Part shown: piece after piece, positions 1-11,364 of the stretch | Numbering within the stretch: position 1 is the first letter of the stretch | How the letters are laid out: every line of letters starts with the position of its first letter | Assembly: GCF_031143425.1 (NCBI RefSeq) | Contig: NC_090437.1 | Span: 1,180,888,863 to 1,180,952,862, forward strand | Origin: Pleurodeles waltl | Taxonomy: Eukaryota; Chordata; Amphibia; Caudata; Salamandridae | DNA: 64,000 nucleotides | Direction of reading: 5' to 3' | Notes under the pieces: generated by a model | Databases searched by the model: none | What the model saw: only the letters and a program-made list of their open reading frames with translations | What the model was told of the DNA's origin: nothing | Program-made: the position numbers and the translations under genes

Positions 1-132
1 ATTTTTGCGATTTCTTATTTGTGGTCTGCGAATGCCTTTCATGCATCGCAGACCACTTTTTTGCACTCGCAAACGGCCGAATTTTGCGATTCGCACTGTT
101 TGCGAGTGCAAAAATATTTCATACATCTGGCC
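1..132. repeat. End of a hairpin-rich repeat, truncating ERV copy 1
   Basis: The block holds two consecutive hairpins. GTGGTCTGCGA at 21-31 pairs with TCGCAGACCAC at 46-56. TTTTTGCACTCGCAAAC at about 57-74 pairs with GTTTGCGAGTGCAAAAA at about 98-114. It ends where the sequence becomes colinear with the ERV copy 2 LTR at about 133. It is probably the tail of a non-autonomous DNA element or a satellite unit, but too little is in the window to name a family. Short ORFs across it are not credible genes. Confidence 0.5.
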
Positions 133-560
133 CTTAGTGACAACATGGTAGAATTATGCTTGTGTTTTACTTTCCTTGTCACAATTTTAATCCTATTGTG
201 CTTCATCGTCCTAGTTATTTCAATACATGCCTTATTATCCAAGATGCAGTTACTTCAGTAAAACCTTATTCAGCTATATTCTGATTGTCCTTGCATATGT
301 GAGACTAATGTGACTGAGAGAAATGGATGACATCTGCGTGACCATAATTACCCTGAGGAGTCAATTATGTAATGCGCCCGGTTGCCCTAATCATCCCTGC
401 TCCTGGGTGAAGATGAGGCACTGCTAGTTAGCCGGAACAAAGCCCGGATTAGGCCGACAGATGTCACATGGTGCAGGATTGGACTCAGTCTCCCAGAGTA
501 CAGGTGATTATGATGCCCAAATCCAGTAGTCTCATTAGGATATTGAGAACCTATGTGACA
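133..560 (+). repeat. 5' LTR remnant of foamy-like ERV copy 1
   Basis: From about 133 the sequence follows the ERV copy 2 LTRs almost base for base: the block beginning CTTAGTGACAACATGGTAG, the polyadenylation region and U5. The upstream part of U3, present in the copy 2 3' LTR, is missing. The polyadenylation hexamer seen as AATAAA in copy 2 reads AGTAAA here at about 258-263. The LTR ends in CA at 559-560 beside a TGG-starting primer-binding-like site. This is a decayed, 5'-truncated LTR that has lost its TATA-like box. Confidence 0.85.
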
Positions 561-579
561 TGGCAACGCCAACGTTTGG
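561..579 (+). other. Primer-binding-site-like sequence, ERV copy 1
   Basis: TGGCAACGCCAACGTTTGG lies directly after the CA end of the LTR, where reverse transcription would be primed, and is identical in copy 2. It does not match perfectly any tRNA 3' end I can recall. The pattern TGGC...CCAACGT is suggestive of the tRNA-Lys(1,2) site used by foamy viruses, with small differences. The position is well supported; the tRNA assignment is a weak inference. Confidence 0.5.
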
Positions 580-779
580 TCAGGCATTAATTTTCGGGTC
601 CTCCTGAATATCTCTGTCTCACTACATGCAACGACATCTCAGTATTATTTACGGAGACGTCTGTGGCATTGAGGATTTTCCTCCTCAGCTAAGTAGGGAG
701 TACCTAACTAAACTGTAGGTTGTTCAAGCTTGAACTCTAAAAGTATTATCCCCATTTGGTGTGCTTATCTCTGAACAAA

Positions 780-2800
780 ATTTACCATTCACCATGGCAA
801 ACCCGTAATGGGTAGCAATTGTACTTAATATGCGAGCACCCCTTACCGCCCATTAACTGGCACTTGACCTAACGGCCCAGGGGGCTCCAGTTACATTTGT
901 TGTTGAGGCTCATCCAGCCTATAAAGCAGAAACTTTATATTCTTGGGTCACATTTCCAGCAGTCGAAGGGAACACAAAAACATTTCACCATTACACACCT
1001 GCAAACATACCTGCACAATACACAGCGTATCCATATTTGGAAATACCTCTATCTTATCAAGACCATAATATTTAGCTTGATGGCACCCTACTACATACAG
1101 TCCTACAAGTAAGGTTAGGTCCTTTAAGTAATGATGATCCTACCTGGCCTTTATTGGCCCCATATATACAGCGCACCCTGCGACAGCAACCTTGACGGTA
1201 GCTGAGGTTTGCCGCTTATATACTGAGCTTATGGCAATATGCAGACTATTAGTATAGTTTGTAATGCAAACATTAAATACAAACTCAGCATGTTCTAGCC
1301 CAGTGCAACCACATGTAGCAACAGCAGGCATTAATCCTGCAACTGTACATTCGATCATGTGTAAAGTACCCGTCAAATGGGAAGAGATTCCGTTTTGGTT
1401 AGCTCTAAAAATAAATGCACTGGAAGCATTATTTCCCCATACGGGACCTCAGGATAAGCATAGAATATTAACCATGTGCTTGCCATTGGGATGGTTCCCA
1501 CAGTAGATAAATGCAATACTTGGGGAACGGTATTTGGCATGCTCTATACTACCGCACACGGTGCACTGGCACTTGTTAAAACAAATTCAAGATGAATACA
1601 GGGCAGCCCTAGACTTGGGGATGCAATGTATGGGCAATTTTGCCACAGTATCTTCAATTATATTAAGTAACCTTAAAAGGGAAGCAATTTTGCCACAGCA
1701 TCTTCAATTATGTTAAGTAACCTTAAAAGGGAAGCAGTTGCACAGTGCATATGCGGCTCCGGGACGTTCCTCCATAGGATCAAGAACTTGAGCTGCCAAA
1801 AGATTATTGCAGAGCCCTAATCTCTAGTATTGGTCAAGACAGTCTAGGGGCCAGACCCACAAAACCACAGTTTTAGGGTAAACCTAATAAAGATTCTACC
1901 AAGCAAACACCTGAGGGTTCTTAAAAACACTGGGATAAAAAAAAAAAAACACCTAAAAAAGAAATGGGAGGATCTCCGCACTCGAAACACATCAGAATAG
2001 ACATAGGCTCTCATTCCGACCCTGGCGGTCCAAGACCGACAGGGCCGCGGGCAACGCAAGCACCGCCAACAGGCTGGCGGTGCTTCATTGCCCATTCTGA
2101 CCACGGCGGTAAAGCCGCGGTCAGAAAAGGGGATCTGGCGGTTTCCCTCCAGATTTCCCCTGGCTGGGCTGAACCTCCATGGCGGCGCTGCAAGCAGCGA
2201 CGCCATGGGGATTCCGACCCCCTTCCCGCCAGCCTGTTTCTGGCGGTTTTTACCGCCAGGAACAGGATGGCGGGAACGGGTGTTGTGGGGCCCCTGGGGG
2301 CCCCTGCGCTGCCCATGCCACTGGCATGGGCATTGCAGGGGCCCCCTAACAGGGCCCCAGCATGATTTTCACTGTCTGCATAGCAGACAATGAAAATCGC
2401 GATGGGAGCTACTGCACCCGTCGCACACCTGCAACACCGCCGGCTCCATTCGGAGCCGGCTTCTGTGTTGAGGCCCTTTCCCGCTCGGCCGGCGGGTGCT
2501 AACTTGGCGGGCGCCCGCCGGCCCAGCGGGAAAGTCAGAATGGCCCCGCGGTCTTTTGACCCTCATAATCTCAGAAATAGAGATAATATAAAAATGTCTG
2601 ACAGACATCAATATACTGGTACACGCTAATCTCATTCATTTCAGGATTCACTGGAAAAACGCAGTGAGAGAAGTGAGCGGTCAGAGCGAAAAACTGAGTA
2701 CGTAAAAATCAAGACAGGAATCACAACAGAAGTTTCTATTAAAAAAGAAGAGGAACGTCCTTAACAAAAATCCAAATTTAAAAAGAAAAAAGTGGCAATT
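780..2800 (+). pseudogene. gag: Broken gag of foamy-like ERV copy 1
   Basis: Gag would form the inner shell. Coding signal is spread over several frames: an N-terminal block at about 888-1075, a capsid-like block at about 1201-1500 (a helix-rich stretch with WEEIPFWLALK), another near 1560-1730, and a charged Lys/Glu/Gln-rich C-terminal region at 2590-2790. No CCHC zinc knuckle is visible, as in spumaviral rather than orthoretroviral Gag. Stops and frameshifts break it throughout, and a 559-bp GC-rich insert (2006-2564) splits the C-terminal part. Copy 2 shows the same order of blocks. The Gag call rests on position between PBS and pol and on composition, so domain limits are approximate. Confidence 0.65.
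2006..2564. mobile_element. GC-rich Harbinger-type MITE inserted in gag (copy 1)
   Basis: Comparison with ERV copy 2 (23725-23750) shows an extra 559 bp here. The flanking target reads ATA on both sides (2003-2005 and 2565-2567), a 3-bp target duplication as made by Harbinger elements. The ends resemble the family terminus GGGGGTCATTNTGACC. Inside are palindromic modules such as CCGCCAACAGGCTGGCGG and GCCACTGGCATGGGC. The same modules recur near 37040-37540 and 40626-41130. It encodes no protein. High GC against an AT-rich ERV background marks it as foreign to the provirus. Confidence 0.8.
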
Positions 2801-2804
2801 CGTC

Positions 2805-5800
2805 ATGCTACTCAAGAAGAGAGCTCTATTGAAGAACAAAACGTGGACACTAGCTCTACTAGACAGCATAGCAGAGGTCACAATAGTTTGCCGGAATCTT
2901 CAAGACCATCTGGTGGTGAAAGCAACTGATAACTTCTTACAAGTTGAAATTGCAGACATGCGTGTCTCCACGTCTGACAGGGTGTGCAAAGTAATGATAC
3001 AGTTAGAAGGAGACACTGAACGCACAATTGACACAATCGACCGCATCTTTAACATTTATGAAATTTTACTGGCCAAAAAGGATTGGCCACTTGAATTTGT
3101 TCATACTTGCCGATATGGGGAAAAGGTTATCAAACCTTCTTTCTTGCCTCTTGTTCCCGATGAGCTTGCAGAATCCTATGCCATTATTTGGGAATTGGCA
3201 CAAGCACCCGCCTTATATCGCAGCCATGTAAGGTGGGATAAAGATTCCCCCTATCATGTAATTCCAATAAAAAATCAACCCCAACCTCAACCCCAATACC
3301 GAATAAAACATGATGCTAAAGCAACCGTGAGGGAAATCCTCACACAACTAGAGTACCAGGGTGTAATCGAACCCTGTGTCTCACCAATGAATAATCCGCT
3401 ATTCCCTGTAGCTAAACCAGACCGTTCATACAGAATAGTCTTAGATTACAGACACTTAAACAGTCATACACGCACATATGCTATACAAAACTCTCATAGC
3501 AATGTACTTATGAACAACTTAGTGCACAAAAAATACAAAACAACATTGGATATTTCCAATGGCTTTTTCTGTTAAAATATAGCGCCTGAGAGTAGAGGCT
3601 TAAGACGTTTCAGCGCACTAGGCTCCCAGAAAAAGTCTGTTGTTTACCACCGGGGTACCAGAACATTCCAGGACTGTTTGCAGCTCATGTAACTTCAATA
3701 TTGCACGACATTAACCCTGAAGCATTGCCCTATGTAGATGATATCTACCTTACACACAATTACTGCAACATCTAAGACAGGTAGCCCGCATTGTTGTAGG
3801 ATTTGCCAAATTCGGCTATAAATTCAATTTAGGTAGCCTTCTTTAGCATCTTGTTTCTGGGATATGAATTATCAAGTGAAAGAAAGAGCCTAGTGCCACA
3901 ATTCTTAGAAAAATACGCACAGTTACAACCTCCAAATACCATTAAAAAACTCCAATCACTATTGGGTTTTCTAAATTTTGGCAGAACATACATTCCAGAT
4001 TACGCATCACACATAAAACCCTTATATGATTTAATACATCCTGACTTTTCCAGTAAACTCTGGAAAGTTGAACACACATGCATAAACAATGGACAATAAA
4101 AAAAACATCTGGTCATCAGAGTAATTGCTGGTGCCATTGGTTTTACCTATGTAACATTCAATAAGGGTGAGACAGTCGTCCCGATTGTATACAAATTACA
4201 TTTGTACTCAACAGCAGAAGAACGATTTGCTACCACTGAGAAAATTCTCACTGCTGTTCAGATGGCTGTCAATAAAGAAAGACCACTAGCCTAGGGGAAA
4301 CACATTATTGTCATATCTCCAATTCCAGCCCTCGAGGCTGTTACCAAAGCCAGTGTTCCAAACACTAAAGCATTACATCCACGTTGGATCCAATGGGCAA
4401 CGTCTCTGACAGCCACTGATGTTGACTATATTTTTGACCCAAAGTTACAAACTCAAGAATTTTTACAATATGAACTAGAATACCCAGTTCCACCAAATAC
4501 ATTGCCTATCGATCAATATCAAAGAGTCATGTACACCGATGGCTCAGCACAACCTGCAATAGGCACACAGCATCAATACTCAGCTGCTTGCACAGTTGTA
4601 AGCAGCTATATGGAGGGTAGTAAATTCTATCCACAATACATTTACGCAAACCCTAGGGGATTGCACTGCACAACTAGCAGAGCTAAAGGCTCTGCTGATG
4701 GCACTGGAACATAAGGATCCTGACCAGCTAACACTGATTGTCTGTGATTCATACTATTGCGTCCAGTCCTTCAATGAATATCTGCATTACTGGCACCAGA
4801 ATGGGTTTAGAGATTCCAAAGGTAACACCATCAAACAGACTTCTGTGGGGGAAGTAGCAGATCTGAAGCAAATGCTACCAAATGTCCATGTTCTACGTGC
4901 ACTTGGACACCAGCACGTTGGCATACACATTGCTGGAAATACACTGGCTAATGAAGCAGCCAAATCAGCAGTAGCTACAGCTTCTGTTGCTGCAGTTAAT
5001 CGTTATAGAACGAAACCGGACGATGAAATACTGACTGCCGTGCAATCCTCGGCTGATGGCACACCTTTACCTAAAGGATATCCCATCAAATATTCCTACT
5101 GGATGGGAGGCTTCCTTGACGCAGAAGTAAAAATACCAGGTCTGGGAGTTCGAGTAATTCCCAATAAAGACCTAAGACCAGAGTTGATCAAAGCAGCACA
5201 TGAGGGGGTTGCCTCTGCCCATGCTGGTGTGCGAGCTACAAAATCATTATTGTAAGCTCGTTATTGGTTGCCAGGTCTATACAAACAGACCAAGCAGTAT
5301 GTTCTTTATTGTGATATCTGCCAACAAATTAAGGGGTCCACCGTCAAGCGCCCACCACAGTCACCCCTCCTAATTTCTAACAAACCATTACAATGTGTGT
5401 GCTTGGACCATTGTGGCCCCCTGACACCCGACAGTGCATATAAATACATCTTAGTCGCTGTTGACTCCTGCTCCAGATTTCGATGGGTGTGGCCACAACG
5501 CTCGGCTGACGCTAGGACTGTTATTAAAGATTTGTAAGTCTTTACCGGCGCATATGCAGTTGTGGCTTTCCACTCAGACCAGGGCCCTGCTCTCACCTCA
5601 AGGGCATTCAGGGACGCGGTGGCTTTGTTAAGGGTCCAACTTCATTACTCGTCTCCATTTAATCTCAAAGGAAATATTGTAGTGGAGTGACAAAACCAAG
5701 ATTTAAAGCAATCCTTAACAGCCAGAGTATTAGGTACGAGTCGCAGTTGGCTTAATCACCTGTATGGAGTCCAGAAAGCACTTAATAAGTTGCCTAGAAG

Positions 5801-6313
5801 GCCCCTGGGGGATTGTACTTCCTACGAGTGCCTGTTTTGAACTCAAATGTATGTTCAAGATCTTGATGGTTCTGGTGTGGAGGTGGCAGAAACACCTTTG
5901 ACATAAATGAACACGTCACTGTTTTGAAGGAATTACAACAGTTCTGTGATGCCTCCTTAGGAATTAATGATGTACAGATAATATCGACCGGCTGGATTCC
6001 AACGGTTGGGGATCTAGTACGTGAAAATGTTGCTGTGAAAAAGGAGTTTGGTCCTTGCTATCATGCACTGGTTCCAGTCATGAAAATACATGGTACCAGA
6101 ACTGTTAGTCTACCACTGCTGCCTGGTTCTCAAGAAAATCACTTTGTCTCCATTGACAATGTCAAGTTACACCATGTGGCCGATCCTGCACAGCAGACCA
6201 AGAGGAACAACCAGTACTACCAGAATCCCTTTCACTACTGTTCAAGATATCCCTGTACAAGTTTTGAACAGCAATGCTCACACCTCTCCGAGCTTGGGCA
6301 GGGTGGGATATGA
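2805..6313 (+). pseudogene. pol: Broken pol of foamy-like ERV copy 1 (PR-RT-RNaseH-IN)
   Basis: Pol opens at ATG 2805 in a different frame from gag. Domain order: a protease-like start with LALLDSIAEVTIVC (the expected Gly after Asp-Ser is absent); the RT palm with KYKTTLDISNGFF near 3540 and the catalytic YVDD at 3731-3742; RNase H with MYTDGSA near 4528; integrase with a His...His / CDIC zinc-binding start (5200-5330), an Asp-containing LDHCGPL block near 5403, FHSDQGPA near 5570 and the Glu region near 5685; then an SH3-like C-terminal block (about 5990-6190). Stops include TAA at 3573, TAG near 4292, TAA at about 5253, TAA near 5535 and TGA after the integrase Glu, plus frameshifts. Spacing and motifs fit spumaretroviruses best. 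It is not functional. Confidence 0.9.
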
Positions 6314-6399
6314 TCTTGCATTAGTTCCACTAACATCTGATTCGACCTCTTCACAAACGGATGATGTCATTTATTGTGAACCACCGTGGGAGACTTCTA

Positions 6400-7084
6400 G
6401 CAGTCCTCCTCCTTCTAATATGGCTCCAGTTTTTGCATGAACTGCTTCTCGATACTTTGCCGACATCACTGACTCCTTTTCGGACTCATCTGCCTCTTCT
6501 GCATCTGAATTGTCAAAAACACGTAAAATGATGAATTGACTTAAAACAAATTACTCTATTAGCTTTCCTTCTTTGGATTGGCTTTGCTATTAGTTTCTTT
6601 CTGTTGATACATGGTCATTACCTTCCTGAACAATCAACAGTTGAACTGGTGGATGAGGTCCTAAAACCCAATTTTTCTTCTCACAAGGTCCGCAAAGACT
6701 TGTCTTACGTGAACATTTCCGCTATTCCAATTCCTGATGGGATTGTTTGGGATAAAGTCACATTTGATATATATGGATGTCATTCAAATACCATATGTGT
6801 TTCAACTGTTTATGAATGATGGAATAATACCCGGTGTTGTTTCTGATGACTGGGATTTGCTATGATGACTGAGTTGCAGTATTTTACTGTATTTGAAAGT
6901 GAGGATGTTTATCAATCCAAAGAAAATTATGGTGACATGGTTTGCTATATTTATTATGGACACCATTTCATTCACAGAGCAAGTACCCCAAAGACTATTT
7001 TTAACTACACACAATGGAACGTTGTCCAACTCCACCACAAGGGAGTTCTAAAACATACTCTGAAAACTTACATATTTTTCTGGT
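6400..7084 (+). pseudogene. env: Truncated env of foamy-like ERV copy 1
   Basis: Env mediates entry in the parent virus family. Its likely start overlaps the end of pol. What remains is a cytoplasmic Ser/Asp-rich N-terminus (near 6420-6530), part of a hydrophobic anchor near 6560-6615, and the segment from IHGHYLPEQSTVELVDEV onward at 6604-6780. A short deletion relative to copy 2 removes part of the anchor region. Homology with copy 2 stops at about 7084, so the rest of env and the 3' LTR are lost. The N-terminal anchor resembles the membrane-spanning leader of foamy Env; this is an inference from hydrophobicity and position. Multiple stops make it non-coding. Confidence 0.75.
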
Positions 7085-7540
7085 CTTTGTTTGTCTCTGT
7101 ACACCCTATTTTGCAGTTATGTAGTGATTCTGTATACTACAGAACAGATGACATTTGCTAGTGAGCATATGGCTGTTGACAATGCCTATTCCCACATAAA
7201 TCCACTTTTAGGTTTGGCTAAATACATCCTGACTGGCTGTGTCCTATACCCCTTGTGAACTTTTACATAGGCATTTAAGTGTTTCAGTGTCCAGAAACTC
7301 ACAACACTCGGATGCTGAAGTTGAGGGTAAGTATTGAAGGGGATAGGGAGCAACCTTGAGACAGATGTAATTGTGTGTCTAATATCAGGACTTTACAGTG
7401 AAAATACACGTAATTTTGGCCTTCCAAAACATTGCATTGCCCAGTGAGGACAAAGGGTTACAAAGTGAGAACTTGCTTAATATTGTTGTGAGATTTTGGT
7501 TCATTTGCACACCAACTACATAACTGTGTGCCTTCTATTT
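7085..7540. other. No gene seen; possible splice sites
   Basis: This gap lies between the break in ERV copy 1 and a plus-strand open stretch. A good donor-like GAGGGTAAGT lies near 7325-7334 and an acceptor-like TTCTATTTCAG at about 7531-7541. They could bound an intron of a decayed SANT/Myb-type transposon gene, but the upstream exon is too short to identify. Confidence 0.35.
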
Positions 7541-7541
7541 C

Positions 7542-8374
7542 AGTGGACTGGGCTGCCGAAAGAACATGAACTTAGGACTAGGGGCAGGAAAGTGTCAGGA
7601 AAGTGGAACCTCAGCTTGGAGGCAGGAACAACTTCTAAAAACAACCAGTGAGGAGGAGGAGGAGGGAGATGAAGACCACATTGTGGGAAGTGCACCCACC
7701 CGGATCGAAGCTACACCAGCAACATCATCAGTTCAGGTAGAGGCTGCAGACATGAAAGTGGGAGATGTTGAGAGGGACACCACCAACCAGGGGGAGAATA
7801 TGGTCCTCCCCCTGGCCAAGAAACCTGGCCCAGAAGACCACGACTTTGATGTGGTGTCCCCAGGACAGGCCCCATTGCCATCTACAACTGCTCCTGACCC
7901 CTCTCTTACTCTAGCTGCAGCCCCTGCCACTACTCCTCCTCCATGTGCCTGACAGATTAGCTGAGGAAGGACCTACATTCCTCTTGTTTGACCCAGACCC
8001 CTCCATGTACTGTGATTCATCGGGCTGCCTCACAGGAACTGGTGCTGGTACAGCAGGTTGAGGGAAATGTGTCCTCTCAGAGCTTACTCAAGATCTGCGA
8101 CGAGCTCTGTATGTTCAGAGAGGCACAATCTTGAGACATGGCTCACCTCAGTGCCTCCATCACCTCCTTGGGGGCATTCCTTTTGTCTGTGTTGGACCAG
8201 CCCCCCACCACTGTTGTAGTGTCATCCAGTTCATCTTCCTTCTCTGTTCCTCCTGCTACCTCCTGTACCACTCATGTTTCCTGCTCCCGTGGGTGTCTGG
8301 TCCTGCCCCAGACAGCCAAGAATAGTCCTCTGAGGATTTGGACATCATTGTGAAAGATGGCCGTGAGGATGGCC
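7542..8374 (+). pseudogene. Unrecognised acidic/Pro-rich coding remnant
   Basis: The open stretch 7566-7952 (128 codons) has an acidic run EEEEEGDEDH and a Pro/Ala/Thr-rich tail. A second short open stretch at 8138-8353 in another frame is Ser-rich (LVLDQPP-type region). The composition resembles the low-complexity last exons of the Harbinger Myb-B genes at 13198-14000 and 46417-48299, and a splice acceptor sits just upstream. I cannot align a recognisable domain, so this is best read as a remnant of a diverged Harbinger accessory gene. Stops separate the pieces. Confidence 0.3.
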
Positions 8375-8745
8375 AGTGACTGGATAATGTTTGGACAGTG
8401 GACTATTTTTTAGTTCCTCCCTTGTACGTAGACTGGTTTTCCCAACGCTTCCTGATGTGTTCATTTTAGTCTGTCCAACTCCTTCCAAGTCCCCCTGCCC
8501 AATCTGTTTTCAGATACTCTTTGATTTCCTTTCTGTAAAAAATATACTTCTCTGTGTAGTGTCTTTCATTATATTTGCTATATTCTAAATATTATACTAT
8601 GTATATGTTTTATACACACTTTTCAAAACATGTTTGGCCTACAACCAGATTGATCAGTTGACCATCATCAACTATTACTCAACTCATTTGAATTGTGAAA
8701 GCAAATTTTATTTACAAAGTGTAGTAAACATATATTTGCCATCAA

Positions 8746-9490
8746 TCATGGGGGATCCCTCTTGCAGGTCCACAATTGTCGTGGTGAGTACATCTGTGAG
8801 TAAGTTTTAACATGTTGGTGCTGATGTGTGGGTGGGTATGGGGCCTGTGCCTGTACAGGTGGTAAGTGTGACTGTATGGGGGGTGATGATGGCAGTACAG
8901 GTGGGGGATATGCCTGTACAGGGACTGATGCCAGCTGTACAGATGGGGGATGTGACTTACAGGCGTTGATGGTAGCTGTACAGGTGGGGGATGTGCCTGT
9001 ACAGGGACTGATAGGGGCTGTACAGGTGTGGGGTGTGTCTGCACAGGGACTGATGGTGGCTGTACAGGTGGGGGACCTGACTGCACAGGGACTGATGGTT
9101 GCTGTACAGGTGGGGATGTAACCTGGACGGGGCTGATGGTTGTTGCACAGGTGGGGGAACATGACTGTGCAGTGGGGGCATGTGCAAGGGGAGTAGTGCC
9201 TTGTAGGTTTGGGGGGTGCCTGTTCAGGTTTTAGTAATAGGGGCTGTGTGTGACATGGTGCAGGTAGATGTGTTTGTTCCCCTCCATGTGTTGACTGTGA
9301 AGGCTGACTTGATATCAGTTTCAGTATGCCCTCCATCATCTTCAGAGCCAAGACCTGGTGTCTTTCACTCACTTCCCTATGTCTGGCCATGATGCCATTT
9401 ATCTTCTTTTGAATATCTTGCCAAGATTTATCTATCTTGTCCAAGACGTCTGTCATTCTGTGGGCCATCTGAAGGAAAGTGCACATGTCC
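8746..9490 (-). pseudogene. ORF with coiled coil and 14-residue repeats
   Basis: This is a 246-codon open frame. The N-terminal ~60 residues look like an amphipathic coiled coil (MTDVLDKIDKSWQDIQKK onward). The rest is a Pro/Cys/Thr/His-rich tail built from a 14-residue repeat encoded by the 42-bp minisatellite at 8895-9145. The coil-then-low-complexity layout matches C-terminal exons of the SANT/Myb accessory genes in this window (compare 42595-43276). An acceptor-like TTTCAG on the minus strand just upstream suggests it is a last exon. The product is unknown. It may be part of a gene continuing at 9453-10168. Confidence 0.4.
8895..9145. repeat. 42-bp minisatellite, about six units
   Basis: Units begin GTACAGGTGGGGGA at 8895, 8937, 8978, 9020, 9062 and 9104, giving a 41-42 bp period. 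A typical unit reads on through a CCTGTACAGGGACTGATGG-like half. A period divisible by three keeps the minus-strand frame open, so units appear as 14-residue protein repeats. Confidence 0.9.
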
Positions 9491-10168
9491 TGTAGTCTGA
9501 AACATCAGTCAGAGTAGCCCCTATGGTATGAATGTCCTCCCTCACATCAGCCTGCTGTTTGAAAAAATCCTCCTCCCACTGGCCACTATGACCATCCGCC
9601 AGTCCCCTCTGCCTGGGACGGGCTTGGATACCACTATCCGGTCCAGCAGCAAGGGGGGTGGCAGATGGGAGGCTGTAGGTCAGAAATTGGTGCCTAGGGT
9701 ATAGCTGCTCCTCACCAGGCATAGGAGTTCCCTCAGTCGGTGGAGAGAAGGCCTGGGATGCACTTTCATGGGAGAAGTGTGTAGGGGAACCAACACTTCT
9801 GACCTGTGAAGCATTGATGTTTATGTTGGGGTATGTGAATGCTGTGGCTGGTTGGCTGACTGCTGGGAATGGACAATCCTCGGGGTGGAGTGGGAGGCGC
9901 TATGATGGCTGGAGAAGGTGTGGCTTAGAACGTTTCGCTAGTGGGCCAACAATAGTGGGCAGGGTATCAGCCTCTTCATCCTCTGCAAAGAGCGAAATAT
10001 ATTTTTCGCCATCCTTTGCTTCCTCCTCCTCCCCTTCCTCATCCTCCTTCAGTACATTAATCTCAGCAGACAAGGCTGCTTGGAAGAGGAGAGGGTTCAC
10101 CCCTTGGATTGCCTGTCACCCGCCACTGGTAGATTGGAGCCCTCTCAAAAGCAACTCATCATACTCAG
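9453..10168 (-). pseudogene. Upstream exons of a SANT/Myb-type accessory gene (putative)
   Basis: Two minus-strand open stretches lie here. 9900-10168 starts after an acceptor-like CTCTGTCTTCCAG and has a strongly acidic EDEEGEEEEAKDGEKY segment. 9453-9722 ends in a helix predicted to be amphipathic (WEEDFFKQQADVREDIHTIG). Read towards lower coordinates they lead into the coiled coil of 8746-9490, though frame changes mean an intron or a lesion lies between. Together they look like 3' exons of one decayed gene, probably transposon-derived. No DNA-binding domain is present in this interval; candidates lie at 14850-15180 and 15774-16090 on the same strand. Confidence 0.35.
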
Positions 10169-10842
10169 TATCTGGAAGACAGAGGTTGCAACAGAATAAG
10201 TATTTGCCTTGGAGTAGCACGTGGTGCAAAAAAAGGGTTGATTAAAATGATCTGTACATCCCCAGATCACCAACATGTGATCAGGTCTGTGGACACCTAC
10301 ACATGACATCTCACAGTGTAGCATTGAGGTATTCAATGCAGATGTGCACTGCAAAAGCAAGCTCACCAGCTCCAAGCACAGCTCTGTGTTGTATTGAGAT
10401 CCCCCTTGATGTCAGCTAGTGAATGTGGCTCCTCAAGAGTGAAGCAGAAGTTGTTTTCCTCAATCCAGCAGCTTGAGAAGAATGTGACAAAATCTTAATG
10501 TTCTCCATGACTCATTTGTTCTCATGCACACTTGACACACACATCACTGATTATCTTGCCAACATTTTCCACACCAACTTCAGACGTCATGCAAAAGTGG
10601 CTCAATCTACTAATGTAATTCCCCAAGTATTCGGTTATTGTGAATGAATTTTAATTAAATGGTTTACAACACTGTATGGCACCCTTACCTGATGGATGGG
10701 TGGCAATGGGTTTGGCTGCTGCAGCCAGGATGTCTCCCATAACCCTGGATGATGTATTTGAGAACATTGAGGATGTCCTGATAGCAGCTGTAACATGGCA
10801 TACATGTCCATATTTAAGTGCAAGGGATGATGCTAATTAAAC
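10169..10842. other. No gene recognised
   Basis: This is moderately AT-rich sequence between the minus-strand remnant and Harbinger A. A minus-strand donor-like GTGAGC context near 10360 could belong to the split gene proposed for 8746-15180. Otherwise I see nothing supportable. Confidence 0.4.
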
Positions 10843-11364
10843 TATGGGGGTCATTATGAACATGGCGGGAAAACATTGTTGGCCGCCGTTGTGATGGTGA
10901 ACAGAAACCCATCATATAAAGATGCCAAAAACAGATTCCACCAAAATTTCTGCTACCACCAGCCACCGCCAGGGCCTTGTCGGTGGAAAGGCTGAACATT
11001 CCACCACAGCAAAGCACACAAATCCCCGCCCTCCAAACAATGATGCACAAATCACTGCAGCCGTTAGTGGATGCCGAACGACCATTGGAGGTACAGACCG
11101 CCACGGACAGCAATAGGACCCAACTGCGAGAAAAGCACACATTGGCAAGTTTGAAACCCACATACCTGACACACATACACACCACTATAAAACACGCACA
11201 GACACACCCCACAATCCTTTGCATTGAAAATAGGGGAAGCCAGGCTGACAACACTACACGCAGATGCTGAATGCAACATCACACAATTCACACACCCAAC
11301 CACACAATAGCAGCCTCACCAATATCCACATAACACACCCCCCACAACACACACCATAGCACCC

